From: Actinoplanes auranticolor
GTDB lineage: Bacteria; Actinomycetota; Actinomycetes; Mycobacteriales; Micromonosporaceae
Reading direction: 5' to 3'
Assembly (NCBI RefSeq): GCF_018332655.1
Contig: NZ_BOQL01000026.1
Span: 248,001 to 312,000, forward strand
DNA length: 64,000 nucleotides
In this document: piece after piece, positions 27,881 to 37,136 of the stretch
Numbering within the stretch: the stretch's first letter is position 1
Layout: each line of letters begins with the position of its first letter
The notes under the pieces: generated by a model
Seen by the model: the letters and a program-made list of their open reading frames with translations, nothing else
Database searches by the model: none
Told to the model about the DNA's origin: nothing
Translations under genes and position numbers: made by a program

Positions 27881-28527
27881 GGCAGGACATCGAGGCGACG
27901 CGCGCCTCCATGACCCGCCACGTGGATCTGCTGGCGGAGAAGACCAGCCCTACCAAGGCCGCCCAGCGTCGCTGGAGCGCCGTGAAGGAGAAGGTCATGG
28001 GTAGCTCGGAGCACGCGAGGCACTCGGCGGGCAACGCCGCGGGCACCGTGCAGGACAAGGCCTCGTCGGCCGCCGGTACCGTGCAGGACAAGGCCTCCTC
28101 GGCCCTGGGCACGGTGCAGGACAAGGCGTCGAACCTGACCGACGCCGCCGGCGACAAGGCCCACAGCGCCGCCGACGCGGTGCGGGGCGCGCCGCAGGCG
28201 GTGGCCCAGCAGACGCAGGGCAACCCGCTCGCCGCGGGCATCATCGCCTTCGGTGTCGGCATGCTCGCCGCCACGCTGATCCCCGTCACCGACGCGGAGA
28301 AGCGGGCCGGCCAGCAGCTGAAGGAGCACAGCGGCGACCTGACCGACAAGGTCAAGGACGTCGCGGCCGAGATGAAGGACGACGTCTCGGGCACGGTGCA
28401 GCAGGCGGTCGGCCAGGTCAAGGAGACCGCCGCCGACGCCGCGCAGACCACCAAGCAGCAGGCCCAGTCCTCGGCGCAGGACGCCAAGGACCAGAGCAAG
28501 CAGGCGGTCAGCGACGCGCGGTCCTGA
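27856..28527 (+). CDS. DUF3618 protein with VQDKAS repeats
   Basis: 223-aa protein. It has an N-terminal DUF3618 motif (RLRQDIEATRASMTRHVDLL), followed by three near-identical copies of GTVQDKASS (about residues 63-93; the DNA copies lie in about 28045-28135). One hydrophobic segment is at about 120-138 (NPLAAGIIAFGVGMLAATLI), and a long Ala/Gln/Lys helical tail follows. It is probably anchored in the membrane with cytosolic coiled-coil parts. It ends the three-gene operon, just before a strong terminator. Confidence 0.82.
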   Translation: MAEEPDRLRQDIEATRASMTRHVDLLAEKTSPTKAAQRRWSAVKEKVMGSSEHARHSAGNAAGTVQDKASSAAGTVQDKASSALGTVQDKASNLTDAAGDKAHSAADAVRGAPQAVAQQTQGNPLAAGIIAFGVGMLAATLIPVTDAEKRAGQQLKEHSGDLTDKVKDVAAEMKDDVSGTVQQAVGQVKETAADAAQTTKQQAQSSAQDAKDQSKQAVSDARS

Positions 28528-28539
28528 CCCGTACGACCG

Positions 28540-28574
28540 ACGCCGGGCTGCCCCGAAGGGGGCAAGCCCGGCGT
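28540..28574 (+). terminator. Strong terminator of the holin/DUF3618 operon
   Basis: A 15-bp stem with a single bulged A (ACGCCGGGCTGCCCC paired to the complementary arm at 28559-28574) and a GAAG loop, then TTGTC. It starts 13 nt after the DUF3618 stop. Confidence 0.85.
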
Positions 28575-28606
28575 TTGTCGGTTCCGCGCCCGGGCACAGG
28601 AATCGC

Positions 28607-29569
28607 ATGACTTTGAAGTTCGGATACAAGCTGTCCGCCGAGGGCTTCGGCCCCAAGGAGCTCATCGCGCAGGCGGTGCGGGCCGAGCAGGCCGGCTTCG
28701 ACTTCGTCGAGATCAGCGACCACTACCACCCGTGGCTGGACGTGCAGGGCCACTCGCCGTTCGCCTGGACCGTGCTCGGCGCCATCGCCGCGCGTACCGA
28801 GCGGATCGGCCTGGCCACCGGCGTGACCTGCCCGACCGTGCGGTACCACCCGGCGATCATCGCCCAGGCGGCCGCGACGCTGGCGATCGTGTCGGACAAC
28901 CGGTTCACCCTCGGCATCGGCGCCGGGGAGCGGCTCAACGAGCACGTCGTCGGGCAGGGCTTCCCGAGCGTGCGGGGCCGGCACGAGCGGCTGCGCGAGG
29001 CGCTGGAGATCATCAAACTGCTCTGGCAGGGCGGCTACCAGTCGTACGAGGGCAAGCACCTGCAGCTGGAGGACGCCCGCGTCTTCGACCTGCCGGACGA
29101 GCTCCCGGTGATCGCCGTCGCGGCCGGCGGCAAGAGCGCGGCCACGATGGCCGCCGAGCTCGGTGACGGGCTGTTCGCCACCGAGCCGCGGACCGACCTG
29201 GTCGAGAGCTACACCGGCGCCGGCGGCTCCGGTCCCCGCTATGCCGAGGTGCCGATGGCCTGGGCCCCCACCGAGGAGGCCGGGGTGCAGGAGGTGCTCA
29301 GGACCACCCGCTGGGCGCTGACCGGGTGGAAGGTGATGAGCGAGCTGCCGAACCCGGTGAACTTCGACGCGGCGTCACAGACGGTGCGCGAGGAGGACGT
29401 CCGCGGCCAGTTCGCGCTCGGCCCGGACGCCGAGCCGTACGTGGCGGCGGTGCGCAAGTACACCGAGGCGGGCTTCGACCACATTGTCCTGCAGAACGCC
29501 GGCCCCGACCCGGACGGCTTCATCGACTTCTTCGCCAAGGAGCTGCACGACAAGCTCCAGCGCCGGTGA
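28607..29569 (+). CDS. F420-dependent oxidoreductase related to F420-glucose-6-phosphate dehydrogenase
   Basis: 320-aa luciferase-like TIM-barrel protein. EQAGFDFVEISDHYHPW, LATGVTCPTVRYHPAIIAQA and FTLGIGAGERLNEH are the motifs of the F420 G6PDH-like group (TIGR03557-type), including the F420-contact region SDHYHPW. It probably reduces F420 with an alcohol or sugar donor; whether that is glucose-6-phosphate is not settled by sequence. AGGAA lies 5 nt before the ATG. It stands alone after a terminator. Confidence 0.87.
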   Translation: MTLKFGYKLSAEGFGPKELIAQAVRAEQAGFDFVEISDHYHPWLDVQGHSPFAWTVLGAIAARTERIGLATGVTCPTVRYHPAIIAQAAATLAIVSDNRFTLGIGAGERLNEHVVGQGFPSVRGRHERLREALEIIKLLWQGGYQSYEGKHLQLEDARVFDLPDELPVIAVAAGGKSAATMAAELGDGLFATEPRTDLVESYTGAGGSGPRYAEVPMAWAPTEEAGVQEVLRTTRWALTGWKVMSELPNPVNFDAASQTVREEDVRGQFALGPDAEPYVAAVRKYTEAGFDHIVLQNAGPDPDGFIDFFAKELHDKLQRR

Positions 29570-29612
29570 AGGTTCCCGTTTCGTCCCCGGGCCGGTGGGG
29601 TAGGCCGCTGCG

Positions 29613-30443
29613 ATGATCAGCGAAGTCACCGTCGTGGTGGCCACCCGTAACCGGCGCGCCCGGCTGTTCGAGACCATCCCGCACCACGAGGGCCCGGTCA
29701 TCCTGGTCGACAACGGTTCCGACGACGGCAGCCCCGAGGCCATCGAGGCCGCTTTCCCGCAGGTCACCGTGGTGCGGCTGGGGGAGAACCGGGGCGCCGC
29801 GGCCCGCAACGCCGGCGTGGAGCTGGCTCGTACCCCGTATGTCGCGTTCGCGGACGACGACTCGTACTGGGAGCCCGGCTCGCTCGCCGGCGCCGCCGCG
29901 CTGCTGCGCGACCACCCGCGGGTCGGGTTGCTCAGCGCCCGGGTCCTGGTCGGACCGCAGGCCCGGGTCGATCCGGTGTCCGAGGCCATGGCCGCAGCGC
30001 CGCTCGGGATCCCCGAGGGCGCGCCCGGACCGGCCGTGCTGGGCTTCCTGGCCTGCTCGGTCGCGGTCCGGCGCGAGGCGTTCCGGCAGGTGGGTGGCTT
30101 CAACCCCAAGCTGCACGTGTACGGCGAGGAAGCGCTGCTGGCCATGGACCTGGCCGCCGCCGGCTGGCTGCAGACCTACGCGCCGGAGCTCACCGTGCGC
30201 CACCTGCCGCTGCCCGCCGGCCGCGACAACGGCGCCCGGCACCGCATCGAGGCCCGCAACCGGGTGCTCACCGCCCTGCTGCGCCGCCCGCCGGCCGTGG
30301 TCGCGCGGACGGCCGTGGCGGCCTGGCGGGACGATCGGCGGGGTGTGGCCGACGCCGCGCGCCTGCTCCCGTGGGCGCTGCGCCGGCGCCGGCCCCTCCC
30401 GGACACTGTGGAGGACGCCCTGCGCGTCCTCACCAACCAGTAG
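29613..30443 (+). CDS. Glycosyltransferase family 2
   Basis: 276-aa GT-A fold glycosyltransferase. The start EVTVVVATRNRRARLFETI and nucleotide-binding loop VDNGSDDGS are followed by ENRGAAARNAG and the DxD-type motif FADDDSYW. An acceptor region with FLACSVAVRREAF and the ED-type YGEEALLAMDLAAAGW comes next. No transmembrane helices are obvious. It probably adds a sugar to a cell-surface or secreted acceptor. The gene is only 43 nt after the F420 oxidoreductase, so it may share its transcript. Its 3' end meets the aldehyde dehydrogenase gene tail to tail. Confidence 0.85.
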   Translation: MISEVTVVVATRNRRARLFETIPHHEGPVILVDNGSDDGSPEAIEAAFPQVTVVRLGENRGAAARNAGVELARTPYVAFADDDSYWEPGSLAGAAALLRDHPRVGLLSARVLVGPQARVDPVSEAMAAAPLGIPEGAPGPAVLGFLACSVAVRREAFRQVGGFNPKLHVYGEEALLAMDLAAAGWLQTYAPELTVRHLPLPAGRDNGARHRIEARNRVLTALLRRPPAVVARTAVAAWRDDRRGVADAARLLPWALRRRRPLPDTVEDALRVLTNQ

Positions 30444-30473
30444 GTCTCACCACCCGGTAGGTCTCACCACCCG
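30440..30473. repeat. 17-bp tandem duplication at a gene junction
   Basis: GTAGGTCTCACCACCCG occurs twice in direct tandem. The copies contain the stop of the GT2 gene and, in the second copy, the stop codon and last codons of the convergent aldehyde dehydrogenase gene. It is probably a replication-slippage duplication with no effect on either protein. Confidence 0.7.
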
Positions 30474-31870
30474 GTGGGCGGGGCCTCCAGGTGGACCGCC
30501 TTCATGACGGTCATCTCGTCGAGCAGTTCGGGGCCGTACCCGAAGCCCTGACCGCTGCCGCCGCGCGGATGTGCCGCACCGCCGGGGGCGCCGCCGAAGA
30601 CCGCGTTGACCTTGACGGTGCCGACCGGCAGCTCGCGCCACGCCTGCTGGGCGTGGCTCATCGAGCCGGTCAGCACCGTCGCGGCCAGCCCGTACGGTGA
30701 CTCCGCGGCCCGGGCCAGCGCCTCGCCGAACGAGTCGACGACGACGACCGGCGCGACCGGGCCGAAGGTCTCCTCCCGCAGCACCGCCATGTCGTCGGTG
30801 CAGTCGGCCAGCACGGTCGGCGGGTAGTACGCGCCCGGCCCGTCCGGCACCTCGCCGCCGGAGAGCACCCGCGCGCCGTCCTGCACCGCCGCACTGACCT
30901 GCGCGTGCACCGCCTCGCGGAGCCGGGTGTCGACCAGCGGCCCGATGTCGCCGGCCCAGGTCTTCGCCTGCTCGGCCAGCTCGCGCAGGAACGCGTCCGC
31001 GATGTCGCGGTGCGCGTAGATCCGTTCCACGGCGACGCAGATCTGCCCCGAGTTGGCGAACGAGCCCAGCGCCGCCTGCTGCGCCGCCCACGCCGGGTCG
31101 ACGTCCGCGTCGACGATCAGCGGGTCACTGCCGCCGTTCTCCAGCAGCGCCTTGGCGCCGGTCGAGGCGCAGGCGGCCGCGATGGCCCGGCCGGTCGCGG
31201 TCGAGCCGACGTGCGCGACCACGTCGACCTCCGCCGAGGCCAGCGCCGCCCCGACCGTGCCGTCGCCGCTGAGCAGCGAGAACACCCCGTCCGGGAAGTG
31301 CGGGGCGAGCAGCTGCGCGAGGCGCCAGCCGGTGGCCGGGGTGCGCTCACTGGGCTTGTACACGACGGTGTTGCCCGTCACCAGGGCCGCACCGAGCAGG
31401 CCGCACGACACGGCGACCGGGTCGTTCCACGGCGTCACCACCGCGACCACTCCGCGCGGCCCGTACGCCATCAGGTCGATCGCCTCGTCGTCGCCCGCCA
31501 GCGTCCGGCCCCGGTGGGTGGGACCGAGCTCGGCGTACTGCCGCAGTGTGCCGACGCCCGCGCCGATCGAGTCCTTCGCCCCGTCGACGGGCTTGCCCAT
31601 CTCCGCGTTCATGATCCCGGCGAGCTCGTCCGCCGCGGCCTCGACCGCGTCCGCCGCCGCGTGCAGGGCAGCCGCCCGGGCACCGGCCGGGGTCCGGCTC
31701 CAGAGCGGGGCGGCGTCCCGCGCGGCCTTCACCGCGGCGGCGGCGTCGGCCTCCGTGGCGACCGCGAGCGTCGTGACGGGGGTGCTGTCCGCGGGGTTCA
31801 GCACGGTCAGCCGGGCGCTGCCACTGCCGGGTGTCCAGGTTCCACCGATGAGTTGTCCGACGTCATACAT
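30464..31870 (-). CDS. NAD(P)-dependent aldehyde dehydrogenase
   Basis: 468-aa ALDH superfamily enzyme. It has VVAVVTPWNDPVAVSCG (cofactor fold), VAHVGSTATGRAIAAA, the catalytic Glu in LLENGGSDPLIV and the nucleophilic Cys in FANSGQICVAVERIY. EETFGPVAPV and the C-terminal signature are also present. It oxidises an aldehyde to the acid; the substrate class is unknown. I chose ATG 31870 (MYDVGQLIGGTW), the usual family opening. A longer Arg-rich start at 31903 is less likely. It is divergent from the carbamoyltransferase/heptose operon. Confidence 0.9.
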   Translation of the reverse strand: MYDVGQLIGGTWTPGSGSARLTVLNPADSTPVTTLAVATEADAAAAVKAARDAAPLWSRTPAGARAAALHAAADAVEAAADELAGIMNAEMGKPVDGAKDSIGAGVGTLRQYAELGPTHRGRTLAGDDEAIDLMAYGPRGVVAVVTPWNDPVAVSCGLLGAALVTGNTVVYKPSERTPATGWRLAQLLAPHFPDGVFSLLSGDGTVGAALASAEVDVVAHVGSTATGRAIAAACASTGAKALLENGGSDPLIVDADVDPAWAAQQAALGSFANSGQICVAVERIYAHRDIADAFLRELAEQAKTWAGDIGPLVDTRLREAVHAQVSAAVQDGARVLSGGEVPDGPGAYYPPTVLADCTDDMAVLREETFGPVAPVVVVDSFGEALARAAESPYGLAATVLTGSMSHAQQAWRELPVGTVKVNAVFGGAPGGAAHPRGGSGQGFGYGPELLDEMTVMKAVHLEAPPTGW

Positions 31871-31943
31871 ACCTCGCCGGTTGCCCCCGCGGCGGCCTCG
31901 CAAACCGCGGCGTCCTTCTTTATCAGTGCAGGTCGCGGGCCGC

Positions 31944-31973
31944 TGAAGAAGTACTGAAGAAGATGTGAAGAAG
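31944..31973 (+). promoter_or_regulatory. Three TGAAGAAG direct repeats with 11-bp period
   Basis: TGAAGAAG starts at 31944, 31955 and 31966, exactly one helical turn apart, 49 to 78 bp before the carbamoyltransferase ATG. Such 11-bp-spaced direct repeats are typical of OmpR/PhoB-type response regulator sites. The binder is not known. This is the best regulatory candidate for the heptose operon. Confidence 0.65.
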
Positions 31974-32021
31974 TCGGTGATCTAGCGAATAACTCAAAAG
32001 ACCGCGGGTACCCGGCCGACC

Positions 32022-33665
32022 ATGCGTGTCCTCGGTATCAATGCGATCTTCCACGATCCGGCTGCCGCCCTGGTCGTCGACGGCCAGGTGGTCGCCGCCG
32101 CGGAGGAGGAGCGGTTCAGCCGCCGCAAGCACGGCAAGCGACCGGTGCCGTTCTCGGCCTGGGAGCTGCCCGAGCTGGCCGCCGCCTGGTGTCTGGAGAG
32201 CGCCGGGCTCAAGCCCGGTGACCTGGACGCGGTCGCCTACTCGTTCGACCCCGGCCTGACCCGGGACGCCGCCGAGCTCGGCCTGGCCGACCCGTGGGAC
32301 CACCTGCGCGTCGACTACGCCCGGCGGGCGCCGCAGTTCCTGGCCGCCGCGCTGCCCGGGCTGGACCCGGAGCAGGTCCGCTTCGTCCCGCACCACGTGG
32401 CCCACGCCGCCTCGGCCGGCCTCGCCGTCGAGGAGGACAGCGCCGTGCTGGTCCTCGACGGGCGCGGGGAGGTCGCCAGCCACCTCTCCGGCGTCTACCG
32501 CGACGGTGAGCTGACCGTCCTCGCCGGACAGGGACTGCCGCACTCGCTCGGCCTGCTCTACGAGGACCTGACCCGGCACCTGGGCTTCCTGCACTCCAGC
32601 GACGAGTACAAGGTGATGGCGCTGGCCTCCTTCGGCACGCCGAAGTTCCTGCCGCTGCTGCGCGAGCTGGTGCACGCCAACGACGACGGCGGCTTCACCG
32701 TCGAGCGCATCGACTGGTCCGCGCTGGCCAAGGCCCGCAGCGCCGAGGGCGAGATGACCGACGCGCACGCCGACCTGGCCTCCAGCGTCCAGGCCCGGCT
32801 CGAGGAGGTCATGCTCGACCTGGCCCGCTGGACGTACGACGCCGCCGGTGGCCCGAAGACGCTGACCATGGCCGGTGGCACCGCGCTCAACTGCGTGGCC
32901 AACGCGCGGATCGCGGCGCAGGGCCCGTACGAGCGGGTGTGGGTCCAGCCGGCCGCCGGTGACTCCGGCACCGCCCTGGGCGCCGCGCTCAGTGTCTCCC
33001 GCGAGGCCGGTCCGGTCGTCCCGTTCACCGGTGCCGACCTGGGCCGGGGCTGGAGCGACGAGGAGCTCGAGGCGGAGCTGCAGCGGGCCGCTCTGCCGTA
33101 CACCCGGCCGGAGTCCATCGCCGCCGAGGCCGCCCGCGTGCTCGCGGACAACGGCATCGTGGCCTGGTACCAGGGCCGCAGCGAGTACGGCCCGCGCGCC
33201 CTGGGGCACCGCTCGCTGCTCGCCCATCCCGGTGACCCGGACACGCAGACCCGGATGAACAACGTCAAGGGCCGCGAGCAGTTCCGTCCGATCGCGCCGA
33301 TGGTCCGCGCCGAGCGCTTCGCCGACATCTTCGACGGGGTCTACCCGAGCCCGTACATGCTCTTCGTGCACCAGGTGAAGCCCGAGTGGCGGGACCGGAT
33401 CCCGGCGGTCGTGCACGTCGATGGCACCGCCCGGGTGCAGACCGTGCACACCGGGACCGAGCCGCTGGTGGCCGAGATGCTGGCCGAGTTCGAGCGGCTC
33501 TCCGGCCTGCCGGTGGTGGTCAACACGTCGCTGAACACCGCCGGGCGGCCCATGGTGGACACTCCGCGCGAGGCGATGGAGCTGTTCGGCTCGGCCCCGG
33601 TGGACCTGCTCGCCCTCGGGCCGTTCGCGGTGCACCGCGCCACGGCCTTCGGGGGCGGCCGATGA
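32022..33665 (+). CDS. Carbamoyltransferase (NodU/CmcH/TobZ family)
   Basis: 547-aa enzyme that would transfer a carbamoyl group from carbamoyl phosphate, via carbamoyl-AMP, to a hydroxyl of a sugar or secondary metabolite. The N-terminal Kae1-like domain has GINAIFHDPAAALVVDGQ, EEERFSRRKHGK and the metal-binding HHVAHAASA. The C-terminal domain has YQGRSEYGPRALGHRSLLA and PVVVNTSLN. It is the first gene of a 10-kb overlapping operon of glycosyltransferases and heptose enzymes, so a glycan acceptor is likely. The next gene starts within its stop codon (ATGA). Confidence 0.92.
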   Translation: MRVLGINAIFHDPAAALVVDGQVVAAAEEERFSRRKHGKRPVPFSAWELPELAAAWCLESAGLKPGDLDAVAYSFDPGLTRDAAELGLADPWDHLRVDYARRAPQFLAAALPGLDPEQVRFVPHHVAHAASAGLAVEEDSAVLVLDGRGEVASHLSGVYRDGELTVLAGQGLPHSLGLLYEDLTRHLGFLHSSDEYKVMALASFGTPKFLPLLRELVHANDDGGFTVERIDWSALAKARSAEGEMTDAHADLASSVQARLEEVMLDLARWTYDAAGGPKTLTMAGGTALNCVANARIAAQGPYERVWVQPAAGDSGTALGAALSVSREAGPVVPFTGADLGRGWSDEELEAELQRAALPYTRPESIAAEAARVLADNGIVAWYQGRSEYGPRALGHRSLLAHPGDPDTQTRMNNVKGREQFRPIAPMVRAERFADIFDGVYPSPYMLFVHQVKPEWRDRIPAVVHVDGTARVQTVHTGTEPLVAEMLAEFERLSGLPVVVNTSLNTAGRPMVDTPREAMELFGSAPVDLLALGPFAVHRATAFGGGR

Positions 33666-34660
33666 CCGGAGTCTCCGTCGTCGTCCCGACCCTCGGCCGG
33701 CCCAGCCTCACCGCCCTGCTGAGCGCCCTGGCCGCCGGCGCCCCGGCCCCGCTGCCGGTGGAGCTGCTGCTGGTCGACGACCGTCCCGCCCCGGCCGGCG
33801 AGCTCGAGCTCCCGCCGGGCGTCGACGCGAAGATCCTCACCGGCCGGGCCGCCGGTCCGGCCGCCGCCCGCAACATCGGCTGGCGCGCCGCGAGCCACGA
33901 GTGGGTGGCGTTCCTCGACGACGACGTGCTGCCCGATCCGGACTGGTTCGTCCGGCTGGCCGCCGACCTCACCGGCGCCGTCGCGTCGGCCGGGGGAGTG
34001 CAGGGCCGGCTGCGCGTGCCGCTGCCGGACGGCCGGCGGCCCACCGACTGGGAACGGGTCACCGCCGCGCTCTCCGACGGCGCGTGGATCACCGCCGACA
34101 TGGCGTACCGGCGGTCGGCGCTGGAGGCGACCGGTGGCTTCGACGAGCGGTTGCCACGCGCCTTCCGGGAGGACGCGGAGCTGGCGTACCGGGTGCGGGC
34201 GGCAGGCTGGGACCTGGTCCGGGGCTCGCGTACGGTCACCCACCCGGTGCGTCCCGAGGACCGCTGGGTCAGCGTGCGCACCCAGCGCGGCAACGCCGAC
34301 GACGCGCTCCTGCGCCGCCTGTACGGCCCGGACTGGCGCAGCAAGCTCGACATCCCGCCCGGTCGCCGCCCCCGGCACCTGGCGGTCACCGCCGCCGGCA
34401 CCCTCGCCGCCGGGGCGCTGGCCACCGCATTGCTCACCCGGCGCCGCGGTGCGCTGACCGTGGCCGCCGCCGCGGCAACCGCCTGGAGCGCCGGCACCGC
34501 CGAGTTCGCCGCCGCCCGGATCAAGCCCGGTCCGCGGGACCGCCGCGAGGTGGCCACGATGCTCGTCACCAGTGCCGCGATCCCGCCCGCCGCGGTCGCG
34601 CACTGGTTGCGCGGCTGGTGGCGATGGCGGGGCGCGCGGCCGCTGGAGACCGCGCTGTGA
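33662..34660 (+). CDS. Glycosyltransferase family 2 with C-terminal membrane helices
   Basis: 332-aa GT2 enzyme. The start GVSVVVPTLGRPSLTALL, ARNIGWRAAS and the metal motif FLDDDVLPDPDWF are followed by TADMAYRRSALEATGGFDER and AELAYRVRAAGWD. The last 100 residues contain two or three hydrophobic stretches (LAVTAAGTLAAGALATALL and another near 300), so the enzyme is likely membrane-bound at the inner face. It is coupled to both neighbours by 4-nt overlaps (ATGA upstream, GTGA downstream). It probably starts or extends the glycan made by this operon. Confidence 0.88.
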   Translation: MTGVSVVVPTLGRPSLTALLSALAAGAPAPLPVELLLVDDRPAPAGELELPPGVDAKILTGRAAGPAAARNIGWRAASHEWVAFLDDDVLPDPDWFVRLAADLTGAVASAGGVQGRLRVPLPDGRRPTDWERVTAALSDGAWITADMAYRRSALEATGGFDERLPRAFREDAELAYRVRAAGWDLVRGSRTVTHPVRPEDRWVSVRTQRGNADDALLRRLYGPDWRSKLDIPPGRRPRHLAVTAAGTLAAGALATALLTRRRGALTVAAAAATAWSAGTAEFAAARIKPGPRDRREVATMLVTSAAIPPAAVAHWLRGWWRWRGARPLETAL

Positions 34661-36216
34661 CTGCTCTCTTCGATGCCGTCCTGTTCGACCGGGACGGCAC
34701 TCTCATTGCCGACGTTCCCTACAACGGCGACCCGGCGCTGGTGGAGCCGATGCCGGGCGCCCGCGCCGCGTGTGACCGGCTGCGGGCCGCCGGGCTGCGC
34801 CTGGGCGTGGTGACCAACCAGTCCGGCCTGGCCCGGGGCTATTTCACCGCGGAGCAGCTCACCGCCGTGAACGCCCGGGTCGAGGAGCTGCTCGGCCCGT
34901 TCGACACCTGGCAGGTGTGCCCGCACGACGACACCGCGGGCTGCGCCTGCCGCAAGCCCGCCCCCGGCCTCGTGCTCGGTGCCGCCGAAGCACTGGGTAC
35001 GACCCCGGCCCGCTGCGTCGTCGTCGGCGACATCGGCCGGGACATGGTCGCGGCCGGGGCGGCCGGCGCCACCGGCATCATCGTGCCGACCGCCGTGACG
35101 CTGAGTCCCGAGGTCGCCGCGGCGCCCGCCCGAGCCGCCGACCTGACCGGTGCCGTCGATCTGATCCTCGAGCGTCAGGCGCTGGTCACCCCGCGCGAGC
35201 CGCGCCGCCCCGGTGGCACCGTGCTGGTCGTGCGGTCCGACTCGGCCGGGGACGTGCTGCTCACCGGGCCCGGCATCCGGGCCGTCGCAGCCGGGGCCGA
35301 CCGGGTCGTGCTGCTCTGCGGGCCGCGCGGGCGGGCCGCCGCCGAGCTGCTGCCCGGCGTCGACGAGATCATCGAGGCCCGGCTGCCGTGGATCGACCCG
35401 CAGCCGGCGCCGGTCGGCCCGGACTTCGCCGGTGAGCTGGTCGCCCGGCTCGCCGCCGTCGGTGCCGACGAGGCCGTCGTGTTCACGTCCTTCCACCAGT
35501 CGGCGCTGCCGCTGGCGTTGCTGCTGCGCACGGCCGGGGTCGCGCGGATCACGGCGATCAGTGACGACTATCCCGGCTCGCTGCTGGACGTGCGGCACCG
35601 CGTACCGGTGGGGGTGCCCGAGGCCGAGCGGGCCCGCTCGGTCGCCGCCGCCGCCGGTTTCGCCCTGCCGGACGGCGACGACGGCGCCCTGCGGGTCCGG
35701 GTGGACGCGCCGGACACCGCCGGTGACTACGTGGTCGTGCACCCCGGCGCCTCGGTGGACGCGCGGGCCTGCCCGCCGGAGACCATGCGGGCGATCGTCG
35801 TCGCGCTGGAGCGTGCGGGTCACCGGGTGGTCGTGACCGGTGGCCCGGACGAGCAGGAGCTGGCCGCCGCCGTCGGGACGCCCGCCGGCGCGACCAGCCT
35901 CGCCGAGCTGACCCGGATCATCGTCGGGGCCTCCTGCGTGGTGGTCGGCAACACCGGCCCGGCCCACCTCGCCGCGGCCGTCGGCACACCCGTCGTCAGC
36001 CTGTACGCCCCGACCGTCCCCTTCGGCCAGTGGGGCCCGTACCGGGTGCCCTGCGTCCGCCTCGGCGATCCCGCCGCCGCCTGCCGCGACACCCGCGCCG
36101 CCGTCTGCCCCGTGCCCGGCCACCCGTGCCTGACCCGGATCGACCCGGCCGACGTGGTCGCCGCCGTACGCCTGCTCGGTGTCCCTGTTCCCGTCATCAG
36201 TGAGGTAGCCGCGTGA
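34657..36216 (+). CDS. GmhB-type heptose bisphosphatase fused to a GT9 heptosyltransferase domain
   Basis: 519-aa two-domain protein. Residues 1 to about 180 form a HAD phosphatase with FDRDGTL (D11, D13), [13 protein letters not shown] and the zinc motif CPH...CAC (C88, H90, C96, C98), all diagnostic of GmhB, D-glycero-D-manno-heptose-1,7-bisphosphate 7-phosphatase. Residues about 188-519 are a GT9 (ADP-heptose transferase) domain: [31 protein letters not shown] and [20 protein letters not shown]. The two activities are separate genes in Gram-negative LPS pathways. The fusion couples an intermediate-making step to the transferase. GTG start; 4-nt overlaps on both sides. Confidence 0.9.
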   Translation: MTALFDAVLFDRDGTLIADVPYNGDPALVEPMPGARAACDRLRAAGLRLGVVTNQSGLARGYFTAEQLTAVNARVEELLGPFDTWQVCPHDDTAGCACRKPAPGLVLGAAEALGTTPARCVVVGDIGRDMVAAGAAGATGIIVPTAVTLSPEVAAAPARAADLTGAVDLILERQALVTPREPRRPGGTVLVVRSDSAGDVLLTGPGIRAVAAGADRVVLLCGPRGRAAAELLPGVDEIIEARLPWIDPQPAPVGPDFAGELVARLAAVGADEAVVFTSFHQSALPLALLLRTAGVARITAISDDYPGSLLDVRHRVPVGVPEAERARSVAAAAGFALPDGDDGALRVRVDAPDTAGDYVVVHPGASVDARACPPETMRAIVVALERAGHRVVVTGGPDEQELAAAVGTPAGATSLAELTRIIVGASCVVVGNTGPAHLAAAVGTPVVSLYAPTVPFGQWGPYRVPCVRLGDPAAACRDTRAAVCPVPGHPCLTRIDPADVVAAVRLLGVPVPVISEVAA

Positions 36217-37136
36217 ACATCCTGCTCTGGCACGTGCACGGCTCCTGGACGACCTCGTTCGTCCAGGGCAAGCACCGCTACCTCGTGCCCGTGAACGCCG
36301 CCCGCGACGAGTGGGGCCGCGGCCGGGCCCGCACCTTCGACTGGCCCGCCTCGGTCGAGGAGGTCGACCCGGCCGACGTGCGCGACGTCGACGTCGTCGT
36401 CCTGCAACGGCCCGAGGAGCTCGAACGGGTCGCCCACCTGGACGTGCCGAAGATCTACGTCGAGCACAACACCCCGAAGGGCGACGTGCCCGACAGCCGG
36501 CACCCGATGGCCGACCGGGACGACCTGGTGGTCGCCCACGTCACCCACTTCAACGACCTCTTCTGGGACGTCGGCGGCACCCGCACCACGGTGATCGAGC
36601 ACGGCATCGTCGAACCGGCCGCGCGCTGGACCGGCGAGCTGGACCGCTTCGCGGTGGTCACCAACGAGCCGGTCCGCCGCAACCGGGTCACCGGCACCGA
36701 CCTGATGCCCCGGTTCGCGGCGGTGGCACCCCTGGACGTGTACGGCATGGGCGTCGCCGGCCTGCACCTGGACCGGGTCACCACCTACGACGACCCGCCG
36801 CAGGCCCGGATGCACGCCGAGATCGCCCAGCGGCGGGCGTACCTGCACCTGTGCCGGTGGACCTCGCTGGGGCTGAGCCTGATCGAGGCCATGCAGATCG
36901 GCATGCCGGTGCTCGCGCTGGCCACGACGGAGGCGATCGCCGCCGTCCCGGACGACGCCGGCGTGCTCGCCACCCGCGTCGACACGCTCGTCGAGGCCGC
37001 CCACTGGCTCATCGACGAGCCCGAGCAGGCCCGCCTGCTCGGTGCGAGGGCGCGCCAGGTGGCGCTGGCCCGCTACGGCCTGGACCGGTTCCTCGCCGAC
37101 TGGGACCGCCTGCTGGAGGAGCAGACATGCGCATAG
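36213..37136 (+). CDS. Glycosyltransferase (GT4-like)
   Basis: 307-aa GT-B fold enzyme, shorter than usual GT4 (about 370-400). The N-terminus [19 protein letters not shown] is followed by [32 protein letters not shown] and the donor-site helix [20 protein letters not shown]. The EHNTP region is typical of this actinobacterial subfamily. The donor sugar is not readable. It overlaps the upstream GT9 fusion by 4 nt and the downstream GT4 by 10 nt, so it is part of the same glycan operon. Confidence 0.8.
   Translation: MNILLWHVHGSWTTSFVQGKHRYLVPVNAARDEWGRGRARTFDWPASVEEVDPADVRDVDVVVLQRPEELERVAHLDVPKIYVEHNTPKGDVPDSRHPMADRDDLVVAHVTHFNDLFWDVGGTRTTVIEHGIVEPAARWTGELDRFAVVTNEPVRRNRVTGTDLMPRFAAVAPLDVYGMGVAGLHLDRVTTYDDPPQARMHAEIAQRRAYLHLCRWTSLGLSLIEAMQIGMPVLALATTEAIAAVPDDAGVLATRVDTLVEAAHWLIDEPEQARLLGARARQVALARYGLDRFLADWDRLLEEQTCA

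Noticed and set aside
30440..30473. Tandem repeat as a possible att site or CRISPR unit
   Set aside because: Only two 17-bp copies with no spacer, no integrase and no cas genes. Simple slippage explains it.
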